A stretch of DNA of 64,000 nt from Isoetes taiwanensis (GCA_021234155.1 JAJEKV010000039.1:13991091-14055090); one strand, 5' to 3'. Shown: positions 49,831 to 61,821, counted from the stretch's first letter. A program made the numbers and translations. The notes: generated by a model from the letters alone, not told the origin.

Positions 49831-50118
49831 ATGGGCCTTCCTCTTCCGCCTTTGCTGCAGCCAAGAAAGCCAAAGCAAGCCAGACTTTTCACCATAATCG
49901 TCCACAACGATCATTACCTTTGCGGTTGGCTAGAAGGTCCTATTATTGAGCTCTGGGAAGCTCTTCTTGAGGAGCAGTTCTTTCCGGATCATCTTTTCAT
50001 AGGTGAAGCAGGCGTTACCCCAGATAGCCCTATCGAACTGGTTGAAAGTTGGTTGGGCGAATACATAGGTGATAGAAGGCGCCGCCTCCCCTGTTGGGAT
50101 TTTCGACATCTACGTTGA
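49831..50118 (+). pseudogene. LINE accessory ORF a, copy 2, frame-shifted end
   Basis: The first 80 codons match the copy at 31804 nearly exactly; then GATAGAAGGCGCCGCC replaces GATAGGAACGCTGCTCC and shifts the frame, again at a CTG. Confidence 0.65.
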
Positions 50119-50219
50119 ATGGGGTGGAAGGGAAGATTCGGGTTAAAGTTTTTTAATCTTTCATTCAGTAACTTTCTCTTTCCTTGATCATATTGGGATG
50201 GTTTATTTAGCTCTCAGGC

Positions 50220-50564
50220 ATGAAGTCTCTCTCATCTTCTGGTTCGAATAACTGCCCTGGCCGACCTTGTTATAGACCCAGTTCTTTCTGCTACTTTGCT
50301 GTCATAGTTTCGCACAATCGTGCATACTGGGGTTGGTTTAGTGGGCTCTCAGATAATCTGTGGTTTCATCTCTTTCAAGAAAGGGAGTTCCCTTCCCATC
50401 TCTTCCAGGAGCTTGGCTCAGCAACCAGGGATTCCTTTAATACTATCAAACCCTTTCTTCTCAGAGCGTTCTTGGCTTCTGTGGATCCTATTGTAGACTT
50501 ATCTCTTCTTGTTCACTGTGAACACCTTGGCTGTAACATCCAGCTGGACCTCTATCCAGCATAA
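50220..50564 (+). CDS. LINE accessory ORF b, copy 2 (114 aa)
   Basis: Same length as the copy at 32188, with one visible residue change near the C-terminus (LDLYPA for LELYPA). The stop again overlaps the ORF1 start as TAATG (50562-50566). Confidence 0.7.
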   Translation: MKSLSSSGSNNCPGRPCYRPSSFCYFAVIVSHNRAYWGWFSGLSDNLWFHLFQEREFPSHLFQELGSATRDSFNTIKPFLLRAFLASVDPIVDLSLLVHCEHLGCNIQLDLYPA

Positions 50565-52176
50565 TGGATACTCTGGAAGCCCCACGCTCCTTTGCAGAAG
50601 TCATCCTAGCTGAGGATGGCCACCTGCCCCAAGAAATCACTAAGTCTGAAGTGGTAACACACCCCGGAGGCACCATATCACTTCGTATTCCAGCAGTGGC
50701 AGACCGCATTCGTAGAATGGAAAAGGAAGCTGTTATAGGAAGGGTTACAAAGGGAATGGTTACTCTAGCAGAAGTCAGAAGAATCATGGAACGTATATGC
50801 AGATCTCCAGTAATCCCTCGTATTTATTGGCTAGGCTCGCCTCATTTCACAGTGGAGCTTAACTCAGCAAAAGAAGTTGACATGCTTCTACGTAAAGGCC
50901 TTATCTCTTGTGGCCAAGGTGAATTCTATTTACAGAGGTGGCAGCCCGACTTTGAATGTGACAATCCACAATCAGTTCCCTACCCAGTCTGGGCTTCTTT
51001 GAGGGGCTTAAGTGCTGAGTACTGGACAGAGCCTGCTCTAAAAGCCATTTGCTCTCCAGTTGGGGAGTTCTTGCAGCTAGAAATCAAGCCTGATGCCACT
51101 CCCAGAATCCGTCTTGCCATTGATCTTCTGAAGCACATTCCAGAAGAGCTTTCGTTCATGGGCTTTAGTGACAAGCCGGTTAGATTCCCGCTAAAGTTGG
51201 AGGGCCTCCCTCCTATCTGTGACAACTGTCAAGCTAGGCTTCACAAGGCTGGATGCATGCACGCTCCACCATTTCAAAATACAGATGAGGCAGTAGAAGT
51301 GCAACTGCCAGAATGGACTGAAGTTAGAAGAAGAGGCAGAGGCAATAGGTCAGGTAGAATGATGGGACGGGGGGGAACTCGAGGTAGAGGTCAGCCCATC
51401 GATGAGCACATGGTTACAAATTTTGAGTTAGGGGAATGTTCCAACAGGAACCATATCTGCATGCAATCCCCACCTACCTCTCCCTTGATGCCAAATGATT
51501 GCCCACCCATTTTCCTGAGGACAAACGGTCAGGAGCCTAACAGTCAGGACAATCAGTTGCATGTCACTCCCCTTGCAGCTAACCATGGCCCCACAAGCCA
51601 TGAGTTTGTTGAGAAAGACCACCATCTGACTCGTGACCATCCAGAAGGTACTCATGTGGCAGCTGAGGTGGAACCAAGTGTGATGCATGACCATCCAGAA
51701 GGTACCCATGTGGCGTACCGAGGTGGAACCAAGTGGAGCACCACACGAATCCCACGAATCTGCTGAAATGGATAGAGAAGACCATGTGATCAGTAACCAA
51801 CATGCTGATATGTCAGCTGATGAAACTGATAACAACAGTGTTCAGACAAGCAAGGCATCGAAATCAGAGATGCAGCCTAGCAAAGCAACAAAGATGGATG
51901 AAGCACAAAAGGAGCCATGCTCAAAAATAGCCAAAGGTAAAGGCATTCTAACCGAGCCTCTTACTTTTAATAATAGCAAGGATACTGTGAGGTTTTGATG
52001 CTTTGGCTCTAGCCAAGCCCCAAACAATTGAACAGACTTCAAGCACAGAAGAAGCATGCATAGAAGTAGTTCTTGGGGATGGGATACAAGTTCCCAAAAA
52101 GAAAAAAAAGAAGGGTAAGAAAGCAAGGAAAGCAGAGGGCGACCCTGAGATGGATCCCCATGCTACAACCGCTTGA
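50564..52176 (+). pseudogene. LINE ORF1, copy 2, with frameshifts
   Basis: Open to 51766, including DUF4283 and the CX2CX4HX3C knuckle. It then shifts frame where GTGGCGTACCGAGG stands for GTGGCAGCTGAGG; another change occurs near 51987. After these the basic tail KKKKKKGKKARKAEGD and a stop at 52174-52176 are in the expected frame, which shows the natural C-terminus. N-terminal residues 20-75 differ from copy 1 in several places because copy 1 has its own altered patch there. Confidence 0.8.
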
Positions 52177-52249
52177 GACAAGAATCTATTACCTGATATT
52201 GGTAGGCATTGGTAGGCAGTACTATAAGCCAGTTAGCAGCTAGTTATCT

Positions 52250-53900
52250 ATGAAGATTATAAGTTGGAATCTACGAGGGATTAAGGGAGCATTAAAACGG
52301 GCTCGTGTTATCACTGCAGTTAGAACAATGAAGGCAGAAATAGTTATGTTTCAAGAACACCGCTTGGGAGATTTTGAGGCAAACTCATTTGGAAAATGGG
52401 TAGCTTGTGGTTATAACTCTCTTGTGTGTAAAGCCGATGGAACCAAAGGAGGAGTAGGCATAATATGGAAGAATGTTCAGGTTCAAAGCTCCTTCTGTCA
52501 CCTCGAAGGTCACTGGCAGGCTTTAACTATTAGCACAGATAATATTGATTGGGGAATTATCAACATTTATGCATCCAACAAACCAAAGGAAAGAGCCCAA
52601 ATGTGGTTACAGATCGAAGCTTGGATAAAAAATCAGCAAACTGTTAATTGGCTTTTGGGTGGCGATTTTAACATGGTTGAATCATGGGACCATAAAATTG
52701 GAGCACATAGGAACCTCCTTGTTGAAGAAAAGTTTGCATGGGAAAAGCTCATGGATTCAATCGGATTCACGTTAATCCCTCCCTCTACATCAGAGTTCTC
52801 ATGGTGTAACAATCGTAGGGGACAAGAGGGTCTACTCCTTGCTTGACCGCTTCTACCTGGTAAGTCGAACTGCACCTTTTCTTGATCGGCATTTTGTAGA
52901 AGGGGAACATGGGTTCACACAGTCTGATCATATACCGCAAAAACTAGTTTTTGAGGCTACATCGTTGCAAAAGAGACATGGAGGAGCCACACCATTCAAG
53001 TTTAATGCAAACTACTTGAACAAAACAGAATTTGTTACGCCCTTTAAAGCTTTCCTTGCAACTCTTCCCAAGATTGATCCTGGTGGCAAAAGTATGCAAG
53101 CATGGTCTACAAAACTCAAGGGCATGAAAGGATGGATAAAACAGTGGGGCAGGGAAAGAGCAAGCAGATTTCAAAGCGCCAAAATGGAAGTGTATGACCA
53201 AATCAGAGCAGTCCGCTCCAAACTCATGTGCAATCCTTCTGATATCACATTGCAGAACCAAGAGGCAGTTCTCAATGGGAAAATTAAATCCATTGAGGAG
53301 AATGAGGCAAGGGGAGCAGCCATCCGTTCCAAGGCCAAATGGCATGACAACATGGACAATCAGAATTCAAAGGTTTTCTTTCGGTTAGCAGGCTCTAGGG
53401 TGATGGAGAACGGTATCAATATTCTCAAGGACCCCAACAACAATTACATAAGAGACCCAGCAGGAATCAGAAAATATCTTACGGAAGCATACTCTAAACT
53501 TTTTTCTGAAGACCCAATCCCCATGGATTATAGAGAAGCCATGGATCGCTGTTTCCAAGTTCTCAATGCTCCCATCAGTGCAGAAGACAATAATCTTCTA
53601 TGCAGGCAGATCACTAAAGATGAAATTCTTGCAACACTTAAAACCATGGCACATGGCAAATCCCCGGGGCCAGATGGTTTTCCCCCGGAGTTTCTCTTAG
53701 AGTTCTGGGCAGAACTAGGTGATGATCTCTTAAACGTATTACAAGGGGCATGGCAATATGGCAGTCTGCATCCGGCTTTGTCAACAGGTTTCATTACGCT
53801 TCTTCCCAAGGTGGACAAACCTCGAAAAGCATTGAAGAATGCCCCATTGCCCCGACCAATACCACATATAAGCTCTTTGCTAAGCTCTTGGCTACCGTGA
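52250..53900 (+). pseudogene. LINE ORF2, copy 2, endonuclease to early RT
   Basis: Same start as copy 1. The endonuclease frame runs to 52846, where CAATCGTAGGGGACAAG replaces CAATCAGGCCGGGGACAAG. The next frame (52839-53900) carries TQSDH and continues into the RT start, including the PGPDGFPPEF block that is destroyed in copy 1. It breaks at 53822 (CTCGAAAAGC for CTGAAAGC). Confidence 0.85.
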
Positions 53901-55605
53901 CTAAAGCCACTCCTCAACAGACTCATCGAACTCGAAAGCAATCAGCCTTCCTATCTCGGGAAGAAATATCCTCTTAAATTATCTCTCACTGCGGAGGGTC
54001 CATTGGGCGTAACAAAGTGAACGAAGTGTGTAATGATGAAACCTCGATTTCAAACGAAGCCTTCGATACAGCTTAGATGGGATGCAGTGGAAAAAATTAT
54101 GAGCAAACTCGGATTCTCCAGTAAATTCATTGAGGTAGCCATGGGTCTTAACAAATCAGCCTAACGTGATCCATTCTTGTCAATGGAACACCTACACAGC
54201 TCTTTAATGTACGGAAGGGAGTCAGGCAAGGGTGTCCTTTGCACCTTACATCTTTATCTTATTGACCAATGTTCTAACACTCATGATCAAAGACAAGATG
54301 CAAGGTGAAATCAGCGGCATAAAGATGCCATCTCCATCATCTAAACAGATTATGTATCCGCAGCTTGCCGGACGACACCTTTTTTCTTCCCGAGATATGA
54401 CGATGGCGGCTTAGCAAACTGCCTTAAGGAAATCATGGCCTTCAAGATCGTCACAGTGTGTTAATCTCAATCCAAAAAAGTGCCATTCTCCGCCACATGA
54501 GGAACAACCTCCACCACAGGTCATGAATCTCGGTTGCTATCGATTGTCAAGAACGGCGAGGTTACTAAGCTACTTGGCCTTCCCCCTAGCAATGGGCTCT
54601 CTTCCGCAAGGGACATGGACTGGAATCCTAGACAAGCTAAAAAAAGAAAATCAATCGTGGTCAAGCAAGGGACTCTCAATTGCGTGCGCAGAGTCACCAG
54701 AGCTAATAGTGTGCTCAGTAGCTCCTTGGTGTACTTGTCCTCTATTCTGCTAGCTCCCAAGTACATGTACAAAAGGATGCAACAATTTATAAGGTGTTTT
54801 GTCTGGCAAGGTGCACCCAAGATAGCATGGGAAGAAGTATGCAAACCAAAAGCCTTTGGTGGGTCGGGAGAAAAAGATCTTCTCAAGCACTCACGTGCTC
54901 TAATCGGGAAACTAGTCCGAATGCAATTGAAGGTGATGCATCCTTTGGCTCGATTTTATCAGTAATCGGCTCGCCAGAGCCACCCCAAAGTCCAAACCAT
55001 CATTAGCATTGACAAGTAAGTCCGCCTATTTCAATGACTTCAAAATACGCAGCGGGCACCTCTCTGTTATGCTAAAAATTCTAGAAGCCTGGCATGAAGT
55101 TAAGGATTGCTTTAGGGCGCTCCACTTCCCATGGGAAGTTTGGTAGATTATCAATCTTTTGGAGTCCCATGGTAAGCCCTCGTAGACTTCCCTCCGCACT
55201 AATGCATCCTAAAATCAGAAGAAATGGGAAGCAAAGAAGGCTTCACAACTCTGAACCACCCTCCGGGATCGCATCGAAATGCATGGTGGTCTGGACCCGG
55301 ACTAAAAATAGCCATACAAGGGACAAACTCCGACAGGTTAGTCTATAAGAAAATTATGCATGAAGTGAATGTTCTTTCAGGTACGAATGGTGAGGAGGAG
55401 GTTTGGCTCCTGGACAATAAGCCATTATACTCGGTCAGAGGTGTTTATCAAGCACTACTAGATGACCTGCTTCCTAGTGTAGCAAGTCGGTCCAATCTCT
55501 CAAATCTTGACCTTGCTATGCAACTCAAACGATGTTGGTCTTCCTATTGCACAAAGAAAATACAGATCTTTATGTGGCTTTGCTGGCGAAATGGGCTGGC
55601 CACCA
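53901..55605 (+). pseudogene. LINE ORF2, copy 2, RT core to zf-RVT, many frameshifts
   Basis: Collinear with 35830-37560 of copy 1 but shifted at least ten times. Typical changes: GGGCGTAAC for GGGCAGAAC, CTTGCCGGACGAC for TTTGCCGACGAC. The frame 55224-55649 regains the zf-RVT lead-in before the MITE. Confidence 0.82.
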
Positions 55606-56292
55606 GGGTAGCCCTTAAGGACGAAAGTTCGCCAAAAGGCTATTTTTGAAGGGTATCGAGAAATTTTGATGCTATGGTTTAATAGGGCTCGTTATACATG
55701 AAAAAAATAAAATTAGCCAACTTTTCTACAAACAAATCTCACTCCGCTTGAAAATTCGCCACATCCACTAAGTGTCATAACTATGGATTCGCCTTATCCT
55801 CTACCCTCCTTCTCAAATATTTCTGAAGGAATCGCCTAATATTCTAGGCTTTCTTCATGATCCAATCTATTCTTCATATCCATCCATATACATATGATAA
55901 TTTTAAGAGTTATTTTTGTAGCTATTGTGTTTCAAATACTTCTAAGGATGCACTGGAGAGCATTTTACAGACCTCCCTTTTAATAGATTTGTTTTATCTA
56001 CTCATTTGCAAAGGTTAAGTTGTGGTATTGCATCATGCAACTATAGTTATAATGTATTTGTAACCTTGATTAAATATGGATGCTAGTGAATAAAATTTCA
56101 CCACAGAAATTGCACTTGAAAAAATAAAGACACTTAAATCTTGGCAAAATAATATTGGCTATGATTCGCCTAGATTTCTATAAAAAACATTCATGTCTAG
56201 AAAACATTCGCCAGCATAACTAATCTTGCAACTCTATTATTCGCCCGACCTTCTAAATTATGCTTAGACAAATTTGGCCTTAAGGGCAACCC
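55606..56292. mobile_element. 687-bp MITE with 11-bp target duplication
   Basis: Ends are inverted: GGGTAGCCCTTAAGG and CCTTAAGGGCAACCC. Flanked by GCTGGCCACCA on both sides (55595-55605 and 56294-56304); copy 1 has this once. Long duplications and such ends suggest a Mutator-related non-autonomous element. No ORF. The word TTCGCC or ATTCGCC recurs through it. Confidence 0.85.
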
Positions 56293-56744
56293 TGCTGGCC
56301 ACCATGACTTGGCTATTACAGAGGAAGATTGCACAAGGTACTAGCTGCCCCCTTCAATGCGGTGGCATGGAAACCGTCAGCCACATGTTCTTCTGTCCTA
56401 AGATCAGAGGCTTTTGGGATTGGGCTGCTCCAGTTCTACATCTTGATCAAACTCAACTCCAATGGCCAGGAATTGGCATGCTACAGCTCGACACAGTTGG
56501 CTACTCTCTCATATGTGTTGCCTTATGGGCAATATGGAAGCATAGGTGCTCCGTTGCTCTTGGAGGCCAAGGAATCTCAATAGCCAAAATTCAGAATTCC
56601 TTTAATCAAGCCGTGGCACTAATGGCCATATCCCACATTAGGAAGATGGGTTCAGCATACGACAAATCCTTTGATAGGATTGGTTCTGTTGAAGGGTTCC
56701 TCCTCTATTTCAAGGTCTCATGGGGAAATGATGCCGACATTTGA
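56293..56744 (+). CDS. LINE ORF2, copy 2, C-terminal zf-RVT end
   Basis: Reads TMTWLLQRKIAQG, CPLQCGGMETVSHMFFC, then ALWAIWKHRCSVALGG to the stop in one frame, which shows the intact C-terminus that is split in copy 1. It joins to the sequence before the MITE. Confidence 0.82.
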
Positions 56745-56889
56745 ACAATAGCATAAATGATGTCGTCACTCAAACAATAGCATGTAAGAGAGCTAAGGAT
56801 GGCTCAGTAATAGAGCATTGTGCTCATGCCCCTATGGGGCCTCCTTTTTCCCTTCCCATTGTAAATATCTTATGCATCCTATATTATAA

Positions 56890-57849
56890 TGTTATTGGGT
56901 AAGTAATGTTATTGGGTAAGTATGTCGTCAACCAAACCCTAACCCTACCTTTAGGGTTTTCATGTAGCTCCGCTTCAACTCCTGTATGGCCGCATCTCTA
57001 GCTATGGCGCCCACAAATATGGCTATGGCGAGGAGGCAACAGAGGTCGGAGGAGGCGCCACAAAAAATCCATTGCAAGCACTTCGTGGACGAGGTTTTTT
57101 TTTTATTCTACAGCATTTCTTGCCCTCCCGCAGACATAGTGATCAGTGAAGTCGTAAGGGAATTTTTCCAGCGGGATGCTGCCGATGGCTATGCCAGATC
57201 CAAAGGGGTTGGAGCCGTTGTTGTCACCTTTACTGTTGGAGGCCATAGCCATTGTTGTCTGAACGCAGAGAGCAGAGGAGAGAGAGCAGAGGAGATGTGT
57301 TCGTGATCTCATGTGTTGGGTGTTATATCTATGAAGCAACGATTAGGGTTCAGGGGGATGCGGGCTTGAGCAGAGAAGCCTGGCTATGGCGGATGCTATA
57401 GAAGAGCATGGTCAGCTGTAGAGAAGATTGGCGTGGCGTGGCATTCTGTTTTCTGAACTGCAGGTCTGCTTGATGCGGGTTGGTTTGGACATTTTAGATT
57501 TTTATTTCCTCTTTCATGTTGTTTTAGATCATTTTCCTGCACTGAAGAACAAGAAAAGTAGCAATCGACCATTGTAAAGTTAATTTCGACCAATGTAGCA
57601 TGAATTCCGGCCACTGAGGCCCATCAAGAATTGAATATGAATAGAAGAGGAGCATCAATAAGAATATGGCAAAGCATTTCACCTGTCATTTGTTTTGCAC
57701 TCAAGAACAAGAAACACTAACAATCTGCCACTGTAGCAATAATTCTGGCCATTGTAGCTCATATTTGTGTCTTATAAGTTCAACCAGGCCACATTTTAGA
57801 AGTCTGCCAAACAACAAAAATGTTATGTTTCTCATTTCTCGGATGATCC
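56890..57849 (+). other. Helitron interior, possible captured leader
   Basis: AACCCTAACCCTA telo-box words at about 56936-56948, then a 106-codon frame from 56986 with no recognised family. Between 57310 and 57849 nothing coding is seen; a short phrase CTGTAGCAATAATTCTGGCCA / TTGTAAAGTTAATTTCGACC is loosely repeated. Confidence 0.35.
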
Positions 57850-58076
57850 CTAGGCGGTTAAGAGAGGAACTTCATACATGCAGGGAAAGCATGGAGATGC
57901 AAAGCATGGCACAGGATGACAGAGAGGAAGAAGTTCATTGCCAAGTTGGTATAGTTTCATGGAGAGAAAGGCACATTTCAGCCAGCATCCTGGTGAATGC
58001 AAGTGAAGATCATGTCTGGAAAGTACTTTACAGATTATGAACGACTTCCAGAATTTATTCCACATTTAGTACATAG
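57850..58076 (+). pseudogene. Captured SRPBCC (polyketide cyclase/COQ10-like) exon
   Basis: Reads SWRERHISASILVNASEDHVWKVL and, after a one-base shift at about 58027-58030, TDYERLPEFIPHLVH up to the donor AG|GTAAGT at 58077. This is the N-terminal part of a START-like lipid-binding fold found in plant plastid proteins. Only this exon is clear, so it is a captured gene fragment. Confidence 0.68.
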
Positions 58077-58079
58077 GTA

Positions 58080-59853
58080 AGTTGTAGGCAGTTTAAATTA
58101 TTAGAACATCCAGTGTTAAGGATACAAGAAATACACTGCAAAACATTTGGTCTCAATGTGGTTTCTTACAGAAGATGCTCTTCTCCTTTTGCCCATCCAA
58201 ATGCCTGTCTTCATGACAAAATACCCCGTCCTAGAAATCAATATAGGAGAAATTGTTTACAGGGAATGCATGTTTCTTACGCAGTGAATGATACATCATA
58301 GTGTCTAGACTTCATGGAGTTCTTACCTGTGGCAGTAAAACACTGCCTATTAGATGTTTCCTTGCAGTTGTTTTTCTTCAATACTAATAAGTCTCCAGTT
58401 CTTACAAATATGGGATGTGCTATTTCGCAATTTGCTCCACAGCAAAATAGTACCATGTCCACAGTCAGGTCATGTTTGGTTGCTGCAACGCGCTGCACGT
58501 ACGACCATGTATTGGCACATAGAAGCCAGTGCCATACTTGAACTCAAGGAGCTTCCTCACTTGGTTAGTATGGTTGCTCAATTCTTCTTACATGCACAAT
58601 CTTCTTAATAGCCCAATGATGAACTCCATATGACGATGCAGTGATGCCATTAAGTTTGTAAAACGTCCTCCATATGAAGAAAAATTTCTAGATGAGCCTT
58701 TGATATTTATGCATATACATTTGTAATGCATGCAATTGAATTCAAGTATAGAATTAGAGCTGTCGTTTTAGGAATTAAAAGGCCAGTTTGGTCTAAAGCC
58801 TGCATCGCTGTCACAGAAAGCATCTGTCAACTGTATTACATATTCTTTACAATAATGACTTTAGCAAGAAGATTGCTAACAATGCCATCATCATTGATGC
58901 TTGCAAAATCTGGTGTATATGAATGATTTGTGTTATCATGTAAGAGGTTGCTCCTTATATAAACATTGTACCACAGATTACAATCAATTCAATTTCTTGC
59001 ACGTGTGAATTTGTTCATGAATTTGTAATTATCTTACTCGGTGCAACTTATAGTAGATATGTTGTTTTATCGATAATATCATAAGTTGGTCGCATTTTGT
59101 TTCGGTGGTGCGTTTTAGACTAACCATGTTATCAGCTCCAATTTTAGAGAATATCATAAGTTGGTCGCATTTTGTTTCGGTCGTGCATTTTAGACTAACC
59201 ATGTTATCAGCTCCAATTTTAGAGAATGATAATCTGCTGAAATTGTATGTGAAAACCATCCCAGGTCAAGAAGAGCCCAAATATTCCAAATTTTAGTAGG
59301 TCAAAAATCCCCACTTATGATATTGTGAGGGTAATGCAATTGGTTCAAGATCTTTGTTTGCAGCTCCAGGCTAATGCCAAACTAGGAATCCTTTCCCAAT
59401 TACATTACGAACTATCTAGAATGTAATTCAAATGCATGATATTGTCAAGTGTGAACCTTCAAGCATTTAGATATACATTGTTACAAAACATGCGCAAGCT
59501 CATGAAACGGTGACTTGGTTTCATCATTAACAGGTTTCCAACTTTTCTTAGGTAAACAAGGGTAGAAAAGTTTGAACTATAGTATCCAAATATAAGGTGA
59601 CGTTACGTTTTTCTAAAGTGATACCGCAATAGTAGCAGCACTACAAAGCACTACAATATTGATATTATTGGAACTTCATCAACAATTCCAAAACATTCAT
59701 ATATTATATTTTATTATATATTATATTTTATTATTTGTGTTTCAGAAGAAGCTAGGTTTCTACTAAGACATTGTTAAAGCTTTGAAAAGTTTTTATTATA
59801 ATAAAAACTTACAAAAGTTGGATTCATTTTTCTCATTGCGGCCAAAACATTTA
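58080..59853. other. Helitron interior without clear genes
   Basis: Contains a two-copy tandem repeat of about 73 bp at 59076-59225 (ATCATAAGTTGGTCGCATTT). Further exons of the captured gene may be present near 58110-58300 but I cannot support them. Confidence 0.4.
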
Positions 59854-60297
59854 AGGGGGGGTGCCCCACTTTGGCTCGGATTCCTCAATAGCCCACCCAA
59901 TCGGCTGGCCAGGAATGATCCATTTAAAAATCCCACCTTTTTAGCTCTTTGTTGTTTGATGCGATAACTTTTTTTTTAGGGAGGCAAAATTCTAGCGGAC
60001 AAATGTCCTCTTTGGTCAAGAGCTTTAAAGCGACACCTCATATGTCTGTTTGACTATGTTTAGACCAAAACCATGGCTCGAGTAGTGCGGGATAAGCTAT
60101 TTGGGGCAAAAAACAACCCTACTTTGAGGCATTGTAGCGGGCGATCAAGGGCACCGAGGGAGGAGGCGATTTTTAAAGGTCATCCGGTAGAGCCACTCTT
60201 GGGCATCTATTGAGCCAATTTTCGGCTGGATCTGAGCCCTGGAGCACCTCGATCGGACCATTTTTGCTATATGTGGGCCAAACTGGGGCACCCCCCC
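59854..60297. mobile_element. 444-bp MITE with TTA target duplication
   Basis: Begins AGGGGGGGTGCCCC and ends GGGGCACCCCCCC, inverted over about 20 bases (with TTTGGC continuing). TTA precedes it (59851-59853) and follows it (60298-60300). A TTA duplication suggests a PIF/Harbinger (Tourist-like) element. No ORF. Confidence 0.72.
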
Positions 60298-60379
60298 TTA
60301 CAGTCGACATTGTGCCCAGCAACGCTGGGCACCATTACTAGTATATTAATATAAACGTAGTCTTGCAATCAAAAAAAAA

Positions 60380-61545
60380 AAAAAAAAAAAGATGGGAAAA
60401 GGAAAAGGAAAAAGGAAAAGGAAATAGAAAAGGGGACAGAAAAGGAGAGGTAAAAGGGCACCGGGAAAAGGGTAAGAAAGTAAGGTGGGAAAATGAGAAA
60501 AAGTTAAGGGAAAATAAGAAAAGGTGGGAAGAAGGGGACAAACAAAGCGCATGGGAAAAGTGAAATGGAAAGGACAAAGAAAAAGAGAGGGAGGAAAGGG
60601 CAAAAGAGAATCTAGGAAAAGGGCACGAGGAAAAGGGGAAAAGGGAAAGGGCGTGGAAAAAACGGGAAGAGAGAAAGGGTGAAGAAAGAGGAAAAGGGGA
60701 AGGTAAAAAGAGCATCTTAAAAAGGGAACTAAAAAAGATGGAAAAAAAAGGAGGAAAAGGGTGGTGGAAACGTAGAAGAGGCAAAGGGGTAAGGAACAAG
60801 GAGGAGTTAGAAAGGAGGAAGGGGAAAAGGGCATGGGACAAAAGGGAGGAAGAAAAGAGTGATTAAAGGGGAAAAAGAAAGGGAAAAATAGCATGGGAAA
60901 GGGAAAAGTAACAAGAAAAATAGGAAAGGAGAAATTGGAAAGGCAAAAAGGGGGAGAAGGATGGAGAAAGAAGGAAATAGAAAGAGGCACATAAAAAAAG
61001 TTGAGAAAAGGGAATAGAAAGAGGCATATGAAAGGGGGAAAGGGAAAGGGAAAGAAAAAATGAAAAGGAAGCGAAAGGAAAAGGAAAGGGAAAAAAGGGA
61101 ACCCGAAAAAAAGCGAAAGGGTGGGGAAAGGATGTGAAAGGACAAGGGAAGCAGAAAAGGGAATGTAAAGTTGAAAAAGGGCACGAGGAAAAGGGGAGAG
61201 GGAAATGGGAAAAGAGATGGAAAAAAGGGCACGTGATCAAGAGAAAGTGGGTGGGGAAAGGAAGAAAAAGGGCACATAAAAAAGGTGAGCAAAAGAGAAC
61301 GGAAAAAATTCTTTGGGGAAAGCGGGGAAAGACCAAAAAAAAAGAATAGGAAAAATAAAAAAGGAAGTTAAAAAAAAACAAAGGGAAAAAATAGAAAGAG
61401 CCGGGAAAGATAAAAAAAGAAAAAAAAAGCCCAATTTAAAAAAAAAGAGAAAGGAAAAAAGGGGAAGGGAAAGGGAAGGTAAAGGGAGGGACAAGGGGAT
61501 TAAAAAAAGAAAAAAAAAAGAGAGAAAAAAAAATGGTAGAATGAA
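60380..61545 (+). repeat. Homopurine tract, 3' part of Helitron copy 4
   Basis: Collinear with 38200-39305, with extra small changes (for example AACCCGAAAAAAAG for GCACGGGGAAAAG). Confidence 0.85.
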
Positions 61546-61821
61546 TAGGTCTACAGTTTTCAAAATTTATGTAAAAATAAAAATAAACTAGTAGAGTTAG
61601 AATGGCTTATTTATTGAATTGCCCATAGCGACCACATACGGATGTGATAGCTTTTGGAGCTAACTAAAGAGCACTATGTAAAAGTTAAACCAATAGTACC
61701 TTATTGTTGATTGTCTATGCAAGATCTTAAATATACTCTCCATAATTCTTTGAAGGTGAAAAAATATACGATAAGCTTTTATCGACCAAATGGGACTTGA
61801 TGGTAGATCAACACTAATAGG

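Larger units (their letters stand above)
56877..60341 (+). mobile_element. Helitron nested in the LINE 3' end, ends proven by empty site
   Basis: LINE copy 1 reads TTATGCATATATTAATATAA (about 38140); here TCCTATATTATAATG...CATTACTAG is placed exactly between that A and T. The 3' hairpin GCCCAGCAACGCTGGGC (60314-60330) precedes CTAG (60338-60341). The ends are the same family as the large Helitrons. It carries a captured SRPBCC exon and a MITE. Confidence 0.94.
49648..60390 (+). mobile_element. LINE copy 2, with nested MITE and Helitron
   Basis: Left junction identical to copy 1 (GAAA|CGAGGGAACGAGGG at the same Helitron position), so this is a duplicate of one insertion, not a second insertion. 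It is interrupted by a 687-bp element (55606-56292) and a Helitron (56877-60341). The right target duplication is lost in the A-run. Confidence 0.9.
48972..61591 (+). mobile_element. Helitron copy 4, with LINE carrying further insertions
   Basis: Starts TCTTATATTATAATG after GGCA and ends at CTAG (61588-61591). The hairpin before the end is unrecognisable. One subrepeat copy is present, then a LINE (49648-60390) at the same base as in copy 2. Confidence 0.82.

Noticed and set aside
49648-60390. A second independent LINE insertion
   Set aside because: The left junction base and target sequence are identical to copy 1 at the same Helitron position, so it is a duplicate.
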